Of a stretch of DNA of 64,000 nt, positions 1 to 7,918 are shown in pieces. This DNA is from Alistipes sp. (GTDB taxonomy: Bacteria > Bacteroidota > Bacteroidia > Bacteroidales > Rikenellaceae). The stretch covers positions 1-64,000 of the forward strand of contig JAHHQK010000006.1 in NCBI GenBank assembly GCA_020026435.1. The letters run 5' to 3'. Position numbers and translations under genes: made by a program. The notes under the pieces are model-generated. The model saw only the letters and a list, made by a program, of their open reading frames with translations, was not told where the DNA came from and ran no database searches. How positions within the stretch are numbered: the stretch's first letter is position 1; every line of letters starts with the position of its first letter.

Positions 1-138
1 CCGTGTATACCGACAATTAAGGGTTGCTCGCCCAATGTCGGGGGGTAGGTTGCTTGAGGCGGCGGGAGACCGTCGTCCTAGATAAATGACAAAGACCCGG
101 GATTCGTCTCGGGCACAGAACCCGGCTTACAGGGCCTG
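1..138 (+). ncRNA. rnpB: RNase P RNA (class A), 3' part; 5' end lies outside the window
   Basis: This is the catalytic RNA of RNase P, which matures the 5' ends of tRNAs. The visible part carries the conserved 3' half: GGGTAGGTTGCTTGAG near 43-58, CCTAGATAAATGAC at 77-90, and ACAGAACCCGGCTTACAG at 115-132. These correspond to the conserved core and 3' strand of bacterial class A RNase P RNAs. The 5' two thirds are missing only because the window starts here. The exact 3' end is estimated from the position of the following terminator. No protein frame in this stretch is credible. Confidence 0.93.
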
Positions 139-146
139 CAAAACAC

Positions 147-185
147 AAAAGACAGTCCGATCTCTTCGACGGACTGTCTTTTTTT
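147..185 (+). terminator. Rho-independent terminator of rnpB
   Basis: A 13-bp stem (AAAAGACAGTCCG at 147-159 pairing with 170-182) with a 10-base loop runs into a T tract. It sits just downstream of the RNase P RNA 3' end. Confidence 0.9.
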
Positions 186-221
186 ATATCTTTACTCCAC
201 CAAAACAAATCACCGACACCC

Positions 222-1352
222 ATGAAACAACTCTTTCCCCTGCTGGTGCTGCTTGCCGCAGCCTGCCAATCCCACCGCCCATCCATTTCGGGTACGATCG
301 CCGACACACCCTGCGACTCGATCCTCGTGGTGACCATCCCCACTGACAATCCCGAGGCCCGCACCTCGGACACCATAGCCCTGAACAACGGATACTTCGA
401 GTTCCACCCCGAGGGTCACACGCTGAGCGAGGTGTTCATCTACGCCCTGCCCTCGGCACGCCCTGCGGCCGACGGATCGCGGCAGGCCTTCTCCATGCGT
501 CCGATTGCTCTGCAATACCAGCCCGGAAGCGAGGTCTCGATCCGGGGCACGATCGAGGACTATACCCTCTCGGGCGATGATTTCTACTGCACGCTGAACG
601 CCTTCAGGGAGTACTGCCGTCCATTGAGCCGACAGATCGACTCCCTGCAAAAGGTCTCCGGGCGTCTGATGGCCGAGGGCAGGGAACTGCCCACGGAGAT
701 CGGAATGTCGATCCGCCAGATCTCGCGTCAGATCACGGCCCTCACGGCCGACTACATCAGCGAACACCCCGACACCGAAGCCGCCGTGTCGCTGCTCGCC
801 AACCTCGACCAGGAGCATCTGGCCAAATCGCTCGACGAGATTTCGGAGCGCGTGCGCAACGGCGTGATGGCCCCCTTCTACCAGAAGATCCGCCAACGCT
901 ACGACACGGTATGCGCCCGCCGACAGGCCGCCGAGCAGGTCCGCGAGGGGATGACCGCCCCCGATTTCACGGCCACGACAGCCGACGGCCGCACCGTCAG
1001 GCTCTCGGAGCTGAGGGGCAAATATGTGGTTCTCGATTTCTGGGGCAGCTGGTGCGGATGGTGCATCAAGGGAATCCCTTCGATGAAGCAATGCTACGAC
1101 CGTCACCGCGACCGTATGGAGATCATCGGCATCGCCTGCCGCGACACCGAAGCCAAATGGCGCAAGGCCCTTGAGGAGCATGAACTCCCCTGGACCAACG
1201 TATTGAACGGCACAGATCCCGACCTTTCGATCCTCTATGCCGTAAGCGGCTACCCCACCAAATACATTATCGGTCCCGACGGCCGTATTCTGAAGAAAAT
1301 CACGGGCGAACGTCCCGAATTCTACGAGTTCATCGACCGCGAGGTCCGCTAA
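222..1352 (+). CDS. TlpA-like thioredoxin-fold lipoprotein with DUF4369-type N-terminal domain
   Basis: The 376-residue product starts with a lipoprotein signal (LVLLAAAC, lipobox Cys at about 16), so it is probably anchored in the periplasm. Residues about 20-230 resemble the DUF4369 domain that precedes thioredoxin domains in Bacteroidota. Residues about 240-376 form an AhpC/TSA-TlpA fold with the redox motif CGWC at 278-281, preceded by FWGSW. Such proteins reduce or isomerise disulfides in exported proteins or serve cytochrome maturation; the substrate here cannot be told. It stands alone between the rnpB terminator and a convergent nitroreductase. A weak -7-like TATCTTTA lies just after the rnpB T tract. 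Confidence 0.88.
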   Translation: MKQLFPLLVLLAAACQSHRPSISGTIADTPCDSILVVTIPTDNPEARTSDTIALNNGYFEFHPEGHTLSEVFIYALPSARPAADGSRQAFSMRPIALQYQPGSEVSIRGTIEDYTLSGDDFYCTLNAFREYCRPLSRQIDSLQKVSGRLMAEGRELPTEIGMSIRQISRQITALTADYISEHPDTEAAVSLLANLDQEHLAKSLDEISERVRNGVMAPFYQKIRQRYDTVCARRQAAEQVREGMTAPDFTATTADGRTVRLSELRGKYVVLDFWGSWCGWCIKGIPSMKQCYDRHRDRMEIIGIACRDTEAKWRKALEEHELPWTNVLNGTDPDLSILYAVSGYPTKYIIGPDGRILKKITGERPEFYEFIDREVR

Positions 1353-1416
1353 CCCGCGGCAGATCTCACGGCCGGGATCAACACCCGCTTTCGCCCCGAT
1401 GCAGGGGATGCGCCCC

Positions 1417-2055
1417 TCAGCCGAGGATCAGATCCTCCACCCGCACCTTGGGGACGATGTGACGACCCTCCTCGCGGTAATAGGCATGAGGCTCTCCGGC
1501 CGCGATCTCGCGGATTTCGATCCGGTCCGTGCCGCGTCCCAAAGCCACGATGAGCAGGGGCTGGAGCTCCAGTCCGAATTCGCGGCGCACGCGTTCGGGA
1601 TCGAAAGCGGCGATCACAATGCCGTTCAAACCGATCTCGACGGCCTGCAACAGCATCGTCTGCACCGAGATCCCGAGGTCGATATCGACATAGCGGTCCT
1701 CCCCGACCGTACTGCACACGATGATATAGGCCGAGGGTTCTTCCCCCTCGACGGGCAGGTGCAGTTCGGGCAGGGCCGCACCCATACGGATCAGGGGGTG
1801 CATCCTCCGTGCCTCCTCTCCCGCCACGGGACGGAAGCGGAGCACCTGGGCGTTGCGGGCCGAGGCAATGCGGGTATTCACCCCGATGATGCGGCGCAGC
1901 TGGTCGTCACGCACCTCAAACGAAGGGTCATAGCCGCGGTGGCTGCGGTTTTTGGTCACGAGGCGGAGCAGTCCCCCCGTTTTGTGGGCCGGGCGGGGAG
2001 TGGCCGGGCGGGCAAAATACTCCTCCATCTTCCTGCCGATATAGTTGTCTGCCAT
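1417..2055 (-). CDS. Nitroreductase family protein
   Basis: The 212-residue product fits the FMN-dependent nitroreductase fold: an N-terminal SHRGYDPSFEV segment like the flavin-binding R(R/S) motif region, a central RIASARNAQVLRF segment, and a C-terminal GLNGIVIAAFD region. Members reduce nitroaromatics, quinones or flavins with NAD(P)H; the natural substrate here is unknown. The open frame extends 62 codons further upstream. I start at the ATG giving MADNYIGRK because a TAACTTTG -7 box sits only 24 bases upstream and the extension has no family similarity. The gene converges with the TlpA-like lipoprotein gene. Confidence 0.82.
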   Translation of the reverse strand: MADNYIGRKMEEYFARPATPRPAHKTGGLLRLVTKNRSHRGYDPSFEVRDDQLRRIIGVNTRIASARNAQVLRFRPVAGEEARRMHPLIRMGAALPELHLPVEGEEPSAYIIVCSTVGEDRYVDIDLGISVQTMLLQAVEIGLNGIVIAAFDPERVRREFGLELQPLLIVALGRGTDRIEIREIAAGEPHAYYREEGRHIVPKVRVEDLILG

Positions 2056-2078
2056 GATTCTTGAGATTTTGTTCACCA

Positions 2079-2086
2079 CAAAGTTA
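2079..2086 (-). promoter_or_regulatory. -7 box (TAACTTTG) for the nitroreductase gene
   Basis: This matches the Bacteroidota TAnnTTTG element on the minus strand, 24 bases before the chosen start. No clear TTTG -33 element is seen at the right distance. Confidence 0.55.
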
Positions 2087-2326
2087 ATACAATTTACCAT
2101 CGGCGGCACTCCCCCGCGGTGATCCGCCGAAAAGATTCCCGCTTTTGCCACCATCGCAGGTATCGGGAAGACCGCCCCCTCGGGATACGGCCGAAAGGCA
2201 AGGCGACACAAGAAAGAGCGGCAGAAGGAACAACGCCCCAAGGATGAGCGGCGGCAGAAAGAGAGTGCGGCGTCACCCCTATTTCGGAAATACAGCTACA
2301 ACAGAGCAATAGATCTGCATTTTCCG

Positions 2327-2358
2327 TTTGTCAATCCTCTTCCCTTTTCGTATATTTG
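2327..2358 (+). promoter_or_regulatory. Bacteroidota promoter (TTTG-N20-TATATTTG) for the radical SAM gene
   Basis: TTTG at 2327-2330 and TATATTTG at 2351-2358 are separated by 20 bases, the spacing expected for the primary sigma factor of this phylum. Transcription would begin about 35 bases before the ATG at 2398. This rules out the upstream in-frame TTG that overlaps the -7 box. Confidence 0.78.
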
Positions 2359-2397
2359 TCCCCCGGACACCAAATCCTCCCACACGAAAATCACAAA

Positions 2398-3660
2398 ATG
2401 AAAAAAAAGGATATATTCACCTTCCGCGACGCCCAGAAACAAGTGGGTCCCGTCGCCTTTTCGACCATGCTCAAGCCCGCAGGTTCGACCTGTAACCTCG
2501 ACTGCCACTACTGCTACTACCTCGACAAGGCCGTGCAATACGGCGGTCGCCAGGCCGTGATGAGTGACGAGCTGCTCGAAACCTACATCCGCCAATACAT
2601 CGAAGCCAACGACGTCGATGTCGTACAGTTCTGCTGGCACGGCGGCGAACCCCTCCTCCTGGGCCTGGACTTCTACCGCAAGGCCATGGTCCTCCAACAG
2701 AAATATGCCGACGGCAAACGCATCGAAAATACCCTCCAGACCAATGCCACGCTGATCGACCGCGCCTGGTGCGACTTCTTCGCCGAGCACAAGTTCCTGG
2801 TCGGCGTGTCGCTCGACGGCCCCGAAGACGTCCACGACACCTTCCGCCTCACCAAGGGCGGAAAACCCACCTGGCAGAGGGTCATGGACTCGATCCGCAT
2901 GTTCGAGGAGACGGGCGTGGAGTTCAACACGCTGAGCGTTGTCAACAGCCTCTGCGAGGGTCGCGGTGCGGAAATCTACCGCTTCTTCCGCAACACCGTC
3001 CACAGCCACTACATGCAGTTCCTTCCGGCCGTCGAACACGTGGTCGACAAACCCGGAATGCACCGCCCGCTGATCGTCTCGCCCGAATACGAGGGAGCGC
3101 GTCTGGCCGAGTGGTCGGTATCGGCCAAGGGCTACGGCAACTTCCTGTGCGACATCTTCGACGAATGGGTCCTCAACGACGTGGGTACCTACTTCGTGCA
3201 GATGTTCGACGCCACCCTCGCGCAATGGTGCGGCGTGCAGCCCGGTGTATGCTCCATGGGCGAAACCTGCGGCGACGCCCTCGTCGTGGAGCACAACGGC
3301 GATGTGTTCTCGTGCGACCACTTCGTCTACCCCGAATTCAAGTTGGGCAACATCACCGAAACAACCCTCATCGACATGTACCGTTCGCGCAAACGCATCG
3401 ACTTCGGTCTGGCCAAGCGCAACGCCCTGCCCGCCGAGTGCCTCAACTGCAAGTACTACTTCGCCTGCCACGGCGAGTGTCCCAAGCACCGTTTCGAGAC
3501 GGGTGCCGACGGTTGTCGCAAGAACTCCCTCTGCGAGGGTCTCTTCCACTGGTTCCGCCACTCGGAGCCTTACATGGACTATATGCGCCAGCTCATCTCG
3601 AAGGGACAGTCCCCCGCCTGGGTCATGCCCTTTGCCCGCAAACGCATGGGTCTGTTATAG
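2398..3660 (+). CDS. Anaerobic sulfatase-maturating enzyme (radical SAM/SPASM)
   Basis: This 420-residue radical SAM protein converts an active-site Cys or Ser of a sulfatase to formylglycine under anaerobic conditions. The SAM-binding [4Fe-4S] motif is C32-x3-C36-x2-C39 (CNLDCHYC). The C-terminal half has the SPASM cysteine pattern, including CSMGETCGD, FSCDHFVYP and CLNCKYYFACHGEC, which binds two further clusters. Length and layout are those of the anSME family. No sulfatase gene is present in the window, so it probably acts on sulfatases encoded elsewhere. It has its own promoter and a terminator hairpin about 260 bases downstream. Confidence 0.9.
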   Translation: MKKKDIFTFRDAQKQVGPVAFSTMLKPAGSTCNLDCHYCYYLDKAVQYGGRQAVMSDELLETYIRQYIEANDVDVVQFCWHGGEPLLLGLDFYRKAMVLQQKYADGKRIENTLQTNATLIDRAWCDFFAEHKFLVGVSLDGPEDVHDTFRLTKGGKPTWQRVMDSIRMFEETGVEFNTLSVVNSLCEGRGAEIYRFFRNTVHSHYMQFLPAVEHVVDKPGMHRPLIVSPEYEGARLAEWSVSAKGYGNFLCDIFDEWVLNDVGTYFVQMFDATLAQWCGVQPGVCSMGETCGDALVVEHNGDVFSCDHFVYPEFKLGNITETTLIDMYRSRKRIDFGLAKRNALPAECLNCKYYFACHGECPKHRFETGADGCRKNSLCEGLFHWFRHSEPYMDYMRQLISKGQSPAWVMPFARKRMGLL

Positions 3661-3677
3661 GAGCTAGCCTAACTTCC

Positions 3678-3862
3678 CGATTACAGAAACGAACAGCCCC
3701 CGCGATTACAGAAGCGCGCCACCCTCACGCTTGGCCATTTCACGGCCGCAGGTGCAATCCGCCCGGATTCCGTCCGTGATTTTGCAGGGACACGGCCACA
3801 AGGCCGCCACTACCCACCGATTTCGGTCACGGCCCCATCCGCCCCGTGATTTTGCAGGGACA
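3678..3862. repeat. Short direct repeats in the anSME-mscL gap
   Basis: CCGTGATTTTGCAGGGACA occurs identically at 3774-3792 and 3844-3862, 70 bases apart. CGATTACAGAA occurs at 3678-3688 and 3703-3713. The segments after the 19-mers also share CGATTTCGG, so this looks like two diverged copies of a roughly 70-base unit. The plus strand is C-rich here. No convincing gene lies in 3661-4013. Confidence 0.7.
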
Positions 3863-3919
3863 AGCCCCTCCGATTTCGGCCGCGTCCGCAATCCGTCTTG
3901 GATCTTCCCGAAAACAAAG

Positions 3920-3966
3920 AACCGGGAGTGTGTACTCTGTCGATGATTGAGTACACACTCCCGGTT
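3920..3966. terminator. Bidirectional terminator between anSME and mscL
   Basis: A perfect 18-bp inverted repeat (AACCGGGAGTGTGTACTC, 3920-3937, pairing with 3949-3966) has an 11-base loop. On the minus strand it is followed by a T-rich run, which suits mscL termination. It may also stop the plus-strand maturase transcript. Confidence 0.75.
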
Positions 3967-4013
3967 TCTCATCTTTTGCACACACCGCACCTATCGCACG
4001 GCGCACCGCATGA

Positions 4014-4436
4014 TTATTTACGCTCCTTGAGCAGGTCGCGGATCTCGGCAAGCAGCTTTTCCTCGGCCGAAGGGGTGGGTGCGGGTGCGGGTTTCTGCTG
4101 CTCCTCCTTCTTGCGCGAGAGACGCTGAATCAGGCTGATGAACAGGAAAATCGAGAAGGCGATGATCAGAAAATCGACCGTACTCTGTATGAATTTTCCA
4201 TAGGACAGCACCACTTCGGGCACCTTGCCGTCGGCCGAAGCCGCACGGATCACCCACTTCAGATCCGTGAAGTTCACGCCACCCAGGATGCACCCCATCA
4301 GCGGCATGATCACATCGTTGACCAGCGAGGTGACGATCTTGCCGAAAGCACCGCCGATGATCACACCGATCGCCATATCGAGGACATTGCCCTTCATGGC
4401 GAAGGCCTTGAAATCAGATAAGAATTTACATTGCAT
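4014..4436 (-). CDS. mscL: Large-conductance mechanosensitive channel MscL
   Basis: The 140-residue protein forms a homopentameric inner membrane pore that opens under membrane tension and releases solutes during hypo-osmotic shock. TM1 is at about residues 15-45, with the typical AFAMKGNVLDMAIGVIIGGAFG run. A periplasmic loop follows (about 46-75), then TM2 (about 80-105). The C-terminal cytoplasmic tail is a Pro/Ala-rich linker followed by the charged helix EEKLLAEIRDLLKER that bundles the pentamer. Length matches the family. It is transcribed alone, convergent with the maturase gene. Confidence 0.95.
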   Translation of the reverse strand: MQCKFLSDFKAFAMKGNVLDMAIGVIIGGAFGKIVTSLVNDVIMPLMGCILGGVNFTDLKWVIRAASADGKVPEVVLSYGKFIQSTVDFLIIAFSIFLFISLIQRLSRKKEEQQKPAPAPTPSAEEKLLAEIRDLLKERK

Positions 4437-4535
4437 GGATAAAAGAATTTAGGTTAACAGATCCGATTGTTTTATCCCTTCCCCCTCCTTTCCTCAAGCG
4501 GCAAGACCGGCAAGGGATTTTCGCCCCGGGAGCGG

Positions 4536-4579
4536 GCAAAAAACGACAAAAGGGAAAAGTGACTTGCCACTCTTCCCTT
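4536..4579 (-). terminator. Terminator of the kbl-lrp operon
   Basis: AAGGGAAAAGTG (4550-4561) pairs with CACTCTTCCCTT (4568-4579), with one mismatch. On the minus strand the stem is followed by two T runs. It begins about 20 bases after the lrp stop codon. Confidence 0.85.
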
Positions 4580-4599
4580 CAGTCGGTTATGCGAGAAGT

Positions 4600-5073
4600 C
4601 TACTCCTCGATGAAGTCGACGTTGACCTGACGCTGAAACACCTCCTGCAACGAAATATTCGTCTCGGTGGCCGACACACCCTTGATCCGCAGCACGCTGT
4701 CGAAAATCGTGCGCATCAGGTGTTCGTTGTCCTCGCAGTAGAGCTTCACCAGGATATTACCCGCTCCCGTGATGATGTGGCACTCCACGATCTCGGGAAT
4801 CTCCTTCAGATACTCTACGGTCTGTCGCAACATCTCGGGATCTTTCAGCGTGATGTTGATGTGCGCACACACATCAAATCCCATCATCTTGGGGTCGACA
4901 ATGAGCCGGCTGCCCAGGATCACGCCCGATTCGTCGAGCTTGCGGATGCGCTGGTGAATGGCCGCTCCCGAGATGCCGCACTCGCGGGCGATCTCCAGGA
5001 AGGGCATTCGCGCATTCTTGATCAGATACCGAAGTATCTTGCGATCTATTGCGTCCAGGTTCGTTTTAGGCAT
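4600..5073 (-). CDS. Lrp/AsnC family transcriptional regulator
   Basis: This 157-residue regulator has an N-terminal winged helix-turn-helix (about residues 5-60; DAIDRKILRYL, then ISGAAIHQRIRKL) and a C-terminal RAM/AsnC ligand-binding ferredoxin fold (about 70-150). Family members form dimers to octamers and respond to amino acids. It follows kbl by only 16 bases on the same strand, so the two are probably cotranscribed. Lrp controls the tdh-kbl threonine pathway in E. coli. A role in controlling threonine/glycine metabolism here is plausible but inferred from position only. Confidence 0.9.
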   Translation of the reverse strand: MPKTNLDAIDRKILRYLIKNARMPFLEIARECGISGAAIHQRIRKLDESGVILGSRLIVDPKMMGFDVCAHINITLKDPEMLRQTVEYLKEIPEIVECHIITGAGNILVKLYCEDNEHLMRTIFDSVLRIKGVSATETNISLQEVFQRQVNVDFIEE

Positions 5074-5089
5074 TATTCCGAGTATTACG

Positions 5090-6277
5090 TTATTTGATCA
5101 CGTTCAACTCCTTGCCCACCTTGACAAATGCGGCGATGCAACGGTCGAGCTGCTCGGTGGTATGGCCTGCCGATACCTGCACACGGATACGGGCCTGTCC
5201 CTTCGGAACCACCGGATAGTAGAATCCCGTGACGAATACACCCTCGTCCTGCAGACGGGCGGCGAAATCCTGCGAGAGCTTGGCGTCGTACAACATCACG
5301 GCGCAGATGGCCGACTGGGTAGGTTTGATGTCGAATCCGGCGGCCATCATGCCCTTGCGGAAATGCTCCACATTGGCCACCAGACGGTCGTGGATCTCGT
5401 TGCTCTCCTTGAGCATACGGAACATCTCGATGCTGGCACCCACGACAACCGGAGGCAGCGAGTTCGAGAACAGATAGGGACGCGAACGCTGGCGCAGCAT
5501 GTCGATGATCTCCTTGCGACCCGTCGTGAATCCGCCCACGGCACCGCCGAAGGCCTTACCGAGCGTACCCGTCAGGATGTCGACCTGACCTCGCAGGTTA
5601 TACAGCTCCGTGATGCCGTGCCCCGTGGCACCCAGCACTCCGGCCGAGTGGCACTCGTCGACCATCACCAGGGCGTCGTATTTCTCGGCCAGCTCGCAGA
5701 TCTTGTCCAGCGGAGCGGCGTTGCCGTCCATCGAGAACACACCGTCGGTACAGATGATGCGGAAACGCTGAGCCTGAGCCTCCTTGAGTTTCTCCTCCAG
5801 GTCGGCCATATCGGCGTTGGCATAACGGTAACGCACGGCTTTGCACAGACGCACACCGTCGATGATCGAGGCGTGGTTCAAGGCGTCGGAGATGATGGCG
5901 TCCTGCTCGGTGAGCAGCGGCTCGAAAACACCGCCGTTGGCGTCGAAGCAGGCGGCGTAGAGGATCGTATCCTCCGTACCGAAGTAGTCGGAGATGGCCT
6001 TCTCAAGCTCCTTGTGGATGTCCTGGCAACCGCAGATGAAGCGCACCGACGACATACCGAAACCACGTTCGTCCATCGTCTTCTTGGCGGCCTCGATCAG
6101 ACGCTTGTTGTCCGACAGACCCAGGTAGTTGTTGGCGCAGAAGTTCAGCACCTGACGGCCGGCCACTTCGATTTCCGCACGCTGGGGCGAGCAGATGACA
6201 CGTTCCTTCTTGTAAAGACCTGCGGCCTCGATCTCGGCGAGTTCCTTCTGCAGGTGTTCTTTCATTTTACCGTACAT
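5090..6277 (-). CDS. kbl: Glycine C-acetyltransferase (2-amino-3-ketobutyrate CoA ligase)
   Basis: This 395-residue PLP enzyme of the alpha-oxoamine synthase family cleaves 2-amino-3-ketobutyrate with CoA to glycine and acetyl-CoA, the second step of threonine degradation. Seen in sequence: NFCANNYLGL near 45-54, the VDECHSAG motif at about 206-213, and the PLP lysine K241 in GTLGKAFGG. Length matches E. coli Kbl (398). No threonine dehydrogenase gene is adjacent. A TACCTTTG -7 box lies 52 bases upstream, and the lrp gene follows in the same transcript. Confidence 0.93.
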   Translation of the reverse strand: MYGKMKEHLQKELAEIEAAGLYKKERVICSPQRAEIEVAGRQVLNFCANNYLGLSDNKRLIEAAKKTMDERGFGMSSVRFICGCQDIHKELEKAISDYFGTEDTILYAACFDANGGVFEPLLTEQDAIISDALNHASIIDGVRLCKAVRYRYANADMADLEEKLKEAQAQRFRIICTDGVFSMDGNAAPLDKICELAEKYDALVMVDECHSAGVLGATGHGITELYNLRGQVDILTGTLGKAFGGAVGGFTTGRKEIIDMLRQRSRPYLFSNSLPPVVVGASIEMFRMLKESNEIHDRLVANVEHFRKGMMAAGFDIKPTQSAICAVMLYDAKLSQDFAARLQDEGVFVTGFYYPVVPKGQARIRVQVSAGHTTEQLDRCIAAFVKVGKELNVIK

Positions 6278-6328
6278 ACTCGTTTATGGTTTAAAAGTTT
6301 TTGCCTGATAAAAGTATCAATTTGTAAA

Positions 6329-6336
6329 CAAAGGTA
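6329..6336 (-). promoter_or_regulatory. -7 box (TACCTTTG) for kbl-lrp
   Basis: TAnnTTTG match on the minus strand, 52 bases before the kbl start, in the divergent kbl/galE gap (6278-6652). A -33 element is not clear. Confidence 0.5.
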
Positions 6337-6604
6337 CAATTTTTTTCCTAAGAATGTTCCCCGCCAACCATTTTTTATCGGTCATCGGTTACAAATCATC
6401 ATCCGGCTGAGTTTTTGGGGGTTGCCCCCTTCGCCGACCCGTCTTTGCGGGACGGCCAGCCTCTGCGCTTACACCTGGCGCCCTCCCGGGAGTCTCCTCC
6501 GGACAGGTTTCCCTTCCTTCCGCCCGCCCCCCCCAACCGAAAGGGGTACGCAAGAGAATTTCGCGTTTTTTTTGGTAAACCAATTATTTTCCCGGAAAAA
6601 TTCG

Positions 6605-6612
6605 TATATTTG
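6605..6612 (+). promoter_or_regulatory. -7 box (TATATTTG) for galE
   Basis: TAnnTTTG match 40 bases before the galE ATG. The nearest TTTG (6571-6574) is 30 bases upstream, too far for the usual spacing. The rest of the kbl-galE gap shows only C-rich unassigned sequence. Confidence 0.55.
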
Positions 6613-6652
6613 CGAATACGATAACTCATTAATAACCATCCATAACAAACCT

Positions 6653-7681
6653 ATGAAAAAAGAGTGTGTATTAGTCTGCGGTGGTGCCGGATATATCGGT
6701 TCGCATACCACAGTCGAATTAATCAACGCCGGCTATGACGTGGTCATCGTCGACAACTTCTCCAACAGCGAGATGTCGGCCGTCGAGAACGTCCGCAAGA
6801 TCACCGGCGTGGAGATCCCCTGCATCGAGGCCGACTGCTGCGACATGGAGGCTTTCCGCAAGGTATTTGAAAAGTACGAGTTCAACTCGGCCATCCACTT
6901 CGCCGCATCGAAGGCCGTGGGCGAGTCGCTCGAAAAACCGATGCTCTACTACCGCAACAACCTCACCTCGTTGATGAACCTCATCGACCTGATGCGCGAA
7001 TTCGGCCGTCAGAACATCGTATTCTCGTCGTCCTGCACCGTCTATGGCGAGCCCGACAAGCAGCCCGTCACGGAGCAGACGCCCCGCAAACCCGCCACGT
7101 CGCCCTACGGCAATACCAAGCAGATCTCCGAGGACATCCTCCGCGACTCGATGGCTGCCTACAAGGGCATGAAGACCATCGCCCTGCGTTACTTCAACCC
7201 CATCGGAGCCCACCCCTCGGCCATGATCGGCGAGCTGCCCAGAGGTGTGCCGCAAAACCTCGTACCCTATGTGACGCAGACCGCCGCCGGCATCCGCGAG
7301 TGTCTGTCGGTATTCGGTGACGACTACAACACCCCCGACGGATCCTGCATCCGCGACTACATCGACGTAACCGACCTGGCCAAAGCCCACGTGGCTGCCA
7401 TCAACCGCATGATACAGGGCCGCAGCGAGGAGAACTACGAGATCTTCAACGTCGGCACGGGTCGCGGCGTTTCGGTACTCGAACTGGTGAACAAATTCCA
7501 GGAAGTCAACAACGTCAAGCTCAACTTCAAGATCGCACCCCGTCGTCCGGGTGACATCATCGCCATCTGGGCCGACCCCACCCGCGCCAACACGGTGCTG
7601 GGCTGGAAGGCCGAACGCACGATCGAAGAGACGCTGGCTTCCGCCTGGAACTGGGAGAAACACCTCCGCGGTATCAAGTAG
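6653..7681 (+). CDS. galE: UDP-glucose 4-epimerase
   Basis: This 342-residue extended SDR enzyme interconverts UDP-glucose and UDP-galactose for the Leloir pathway and glycan synthesis. It has the NAD-binding GGAGYIG at 10-16, catalytic serine region S126 (FSSSCTVYG), and Tyr152/Lys156 in YGNTK. Also characteristic are RYFNPIGAHPS, GDDYNTPDGSCIRDYIDVTDLA and the C-terminal ADPTRANTVLGW. The frame is open for 560 codons upstream, but that part lies antisense to kbl and is not coding. The ATG at 6653 fits both the -7 box and the family start. It is monocistronic with its own terminator. Confidence 0.96.
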   Translation: MKKECVLVCGGAGYIGSHTTVELINAGYDVVIVDNFSNSEMSAVENVRKITGVEIPCIEADCCDMEAFRKVFEKYEFNSAIHFAASKAVGESLEKPMLYYRNNLTSLMNLIDLMREFGRQNIVFSSSCTVYGEPDKQPVTEQTPRKPATSPYGNTKQISEDILRDSMAAYKGMKTIALRYFNPIGAHPSAMIGELPRGVPQNLVPYVTQTAAGIRECLSVFGDDYNTPDGSCIRDYIDVTDLAKAHVAAINRMIQGRSEENYEIFNVGTGRGVSVLELVNKFQEVNNVKLNFKIAPRRPGDIIAIWADPTRANTVLGWKAERTIEETLASAWNWEKHLRGIK

Positions 7682-7703
7682 CGGTATCCTCGCTTCCCGA
7701 AAC

Positions 7704-7740
7704 AAAACCACCCAGCCCTCTCGTGCAGGGTGGTTTTTTA
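7704..7740 (+). terminator. galE terminator
   Basis: AAAACCACCC (7704-7713) pairs with GGGTGGTTTT (7728-7737), 14-base loop, followed by further T residues. Confidence 0.85.
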
Positions 7741-7795
7741 TTGCCGCGGCCAGCGTCTCCGTCCATACGAAAAACCCGATGAATAAGCTCAACTA

Positions 7796-7826
7796 TTTGA
7801 TCTTACAGAATTTTTTCGTATCTTTG
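7796..7826 (+). promoter_or_regulatory. Promoter (TTTG-N19-TATCTTTG) for rplY-pth
   Basis: TTTG at 7796-7799 and TATCTTTG at 7819-7826 match both elements at the consensus spacing. The leader to the rplY ATG is about 85 bases. No regulator site is recognised in it. Confidence 0.82.
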
Positions 7827-7918
7827 CGACCCGAAAAGCAGGCGGAATTGGGGTACGTATCCGTTTATGTACGCACTGAGAACCGCCCAAGGTAACATTT
7901 AAATTATTTTTTAATACT

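Noticed and set aside
3731..3946. Short open frame in the anSME-mscL gap
   Set aside because: It runs through the repeats and into the terminator hairpin, so it is not a gene.
4958..7681. 907-codon frame that includes galE at its end
   Set aside because: The first 565 codons are antisense to kbl and the intergenic gap. Only the part from the ATG at 6653 is galE, confirmed by the -7 box at 6605.
6653..7681. Considered as an SDR-type L-threonine dehydrogenase because it adjoins kbl
   Set aside because: The gene is divergent from kbl and carries GalE-specific blocks (GDDYNTPDGSCIRDYIDV and the YGNTK active site), so UDP-glucose 4-epimerase is the better call.
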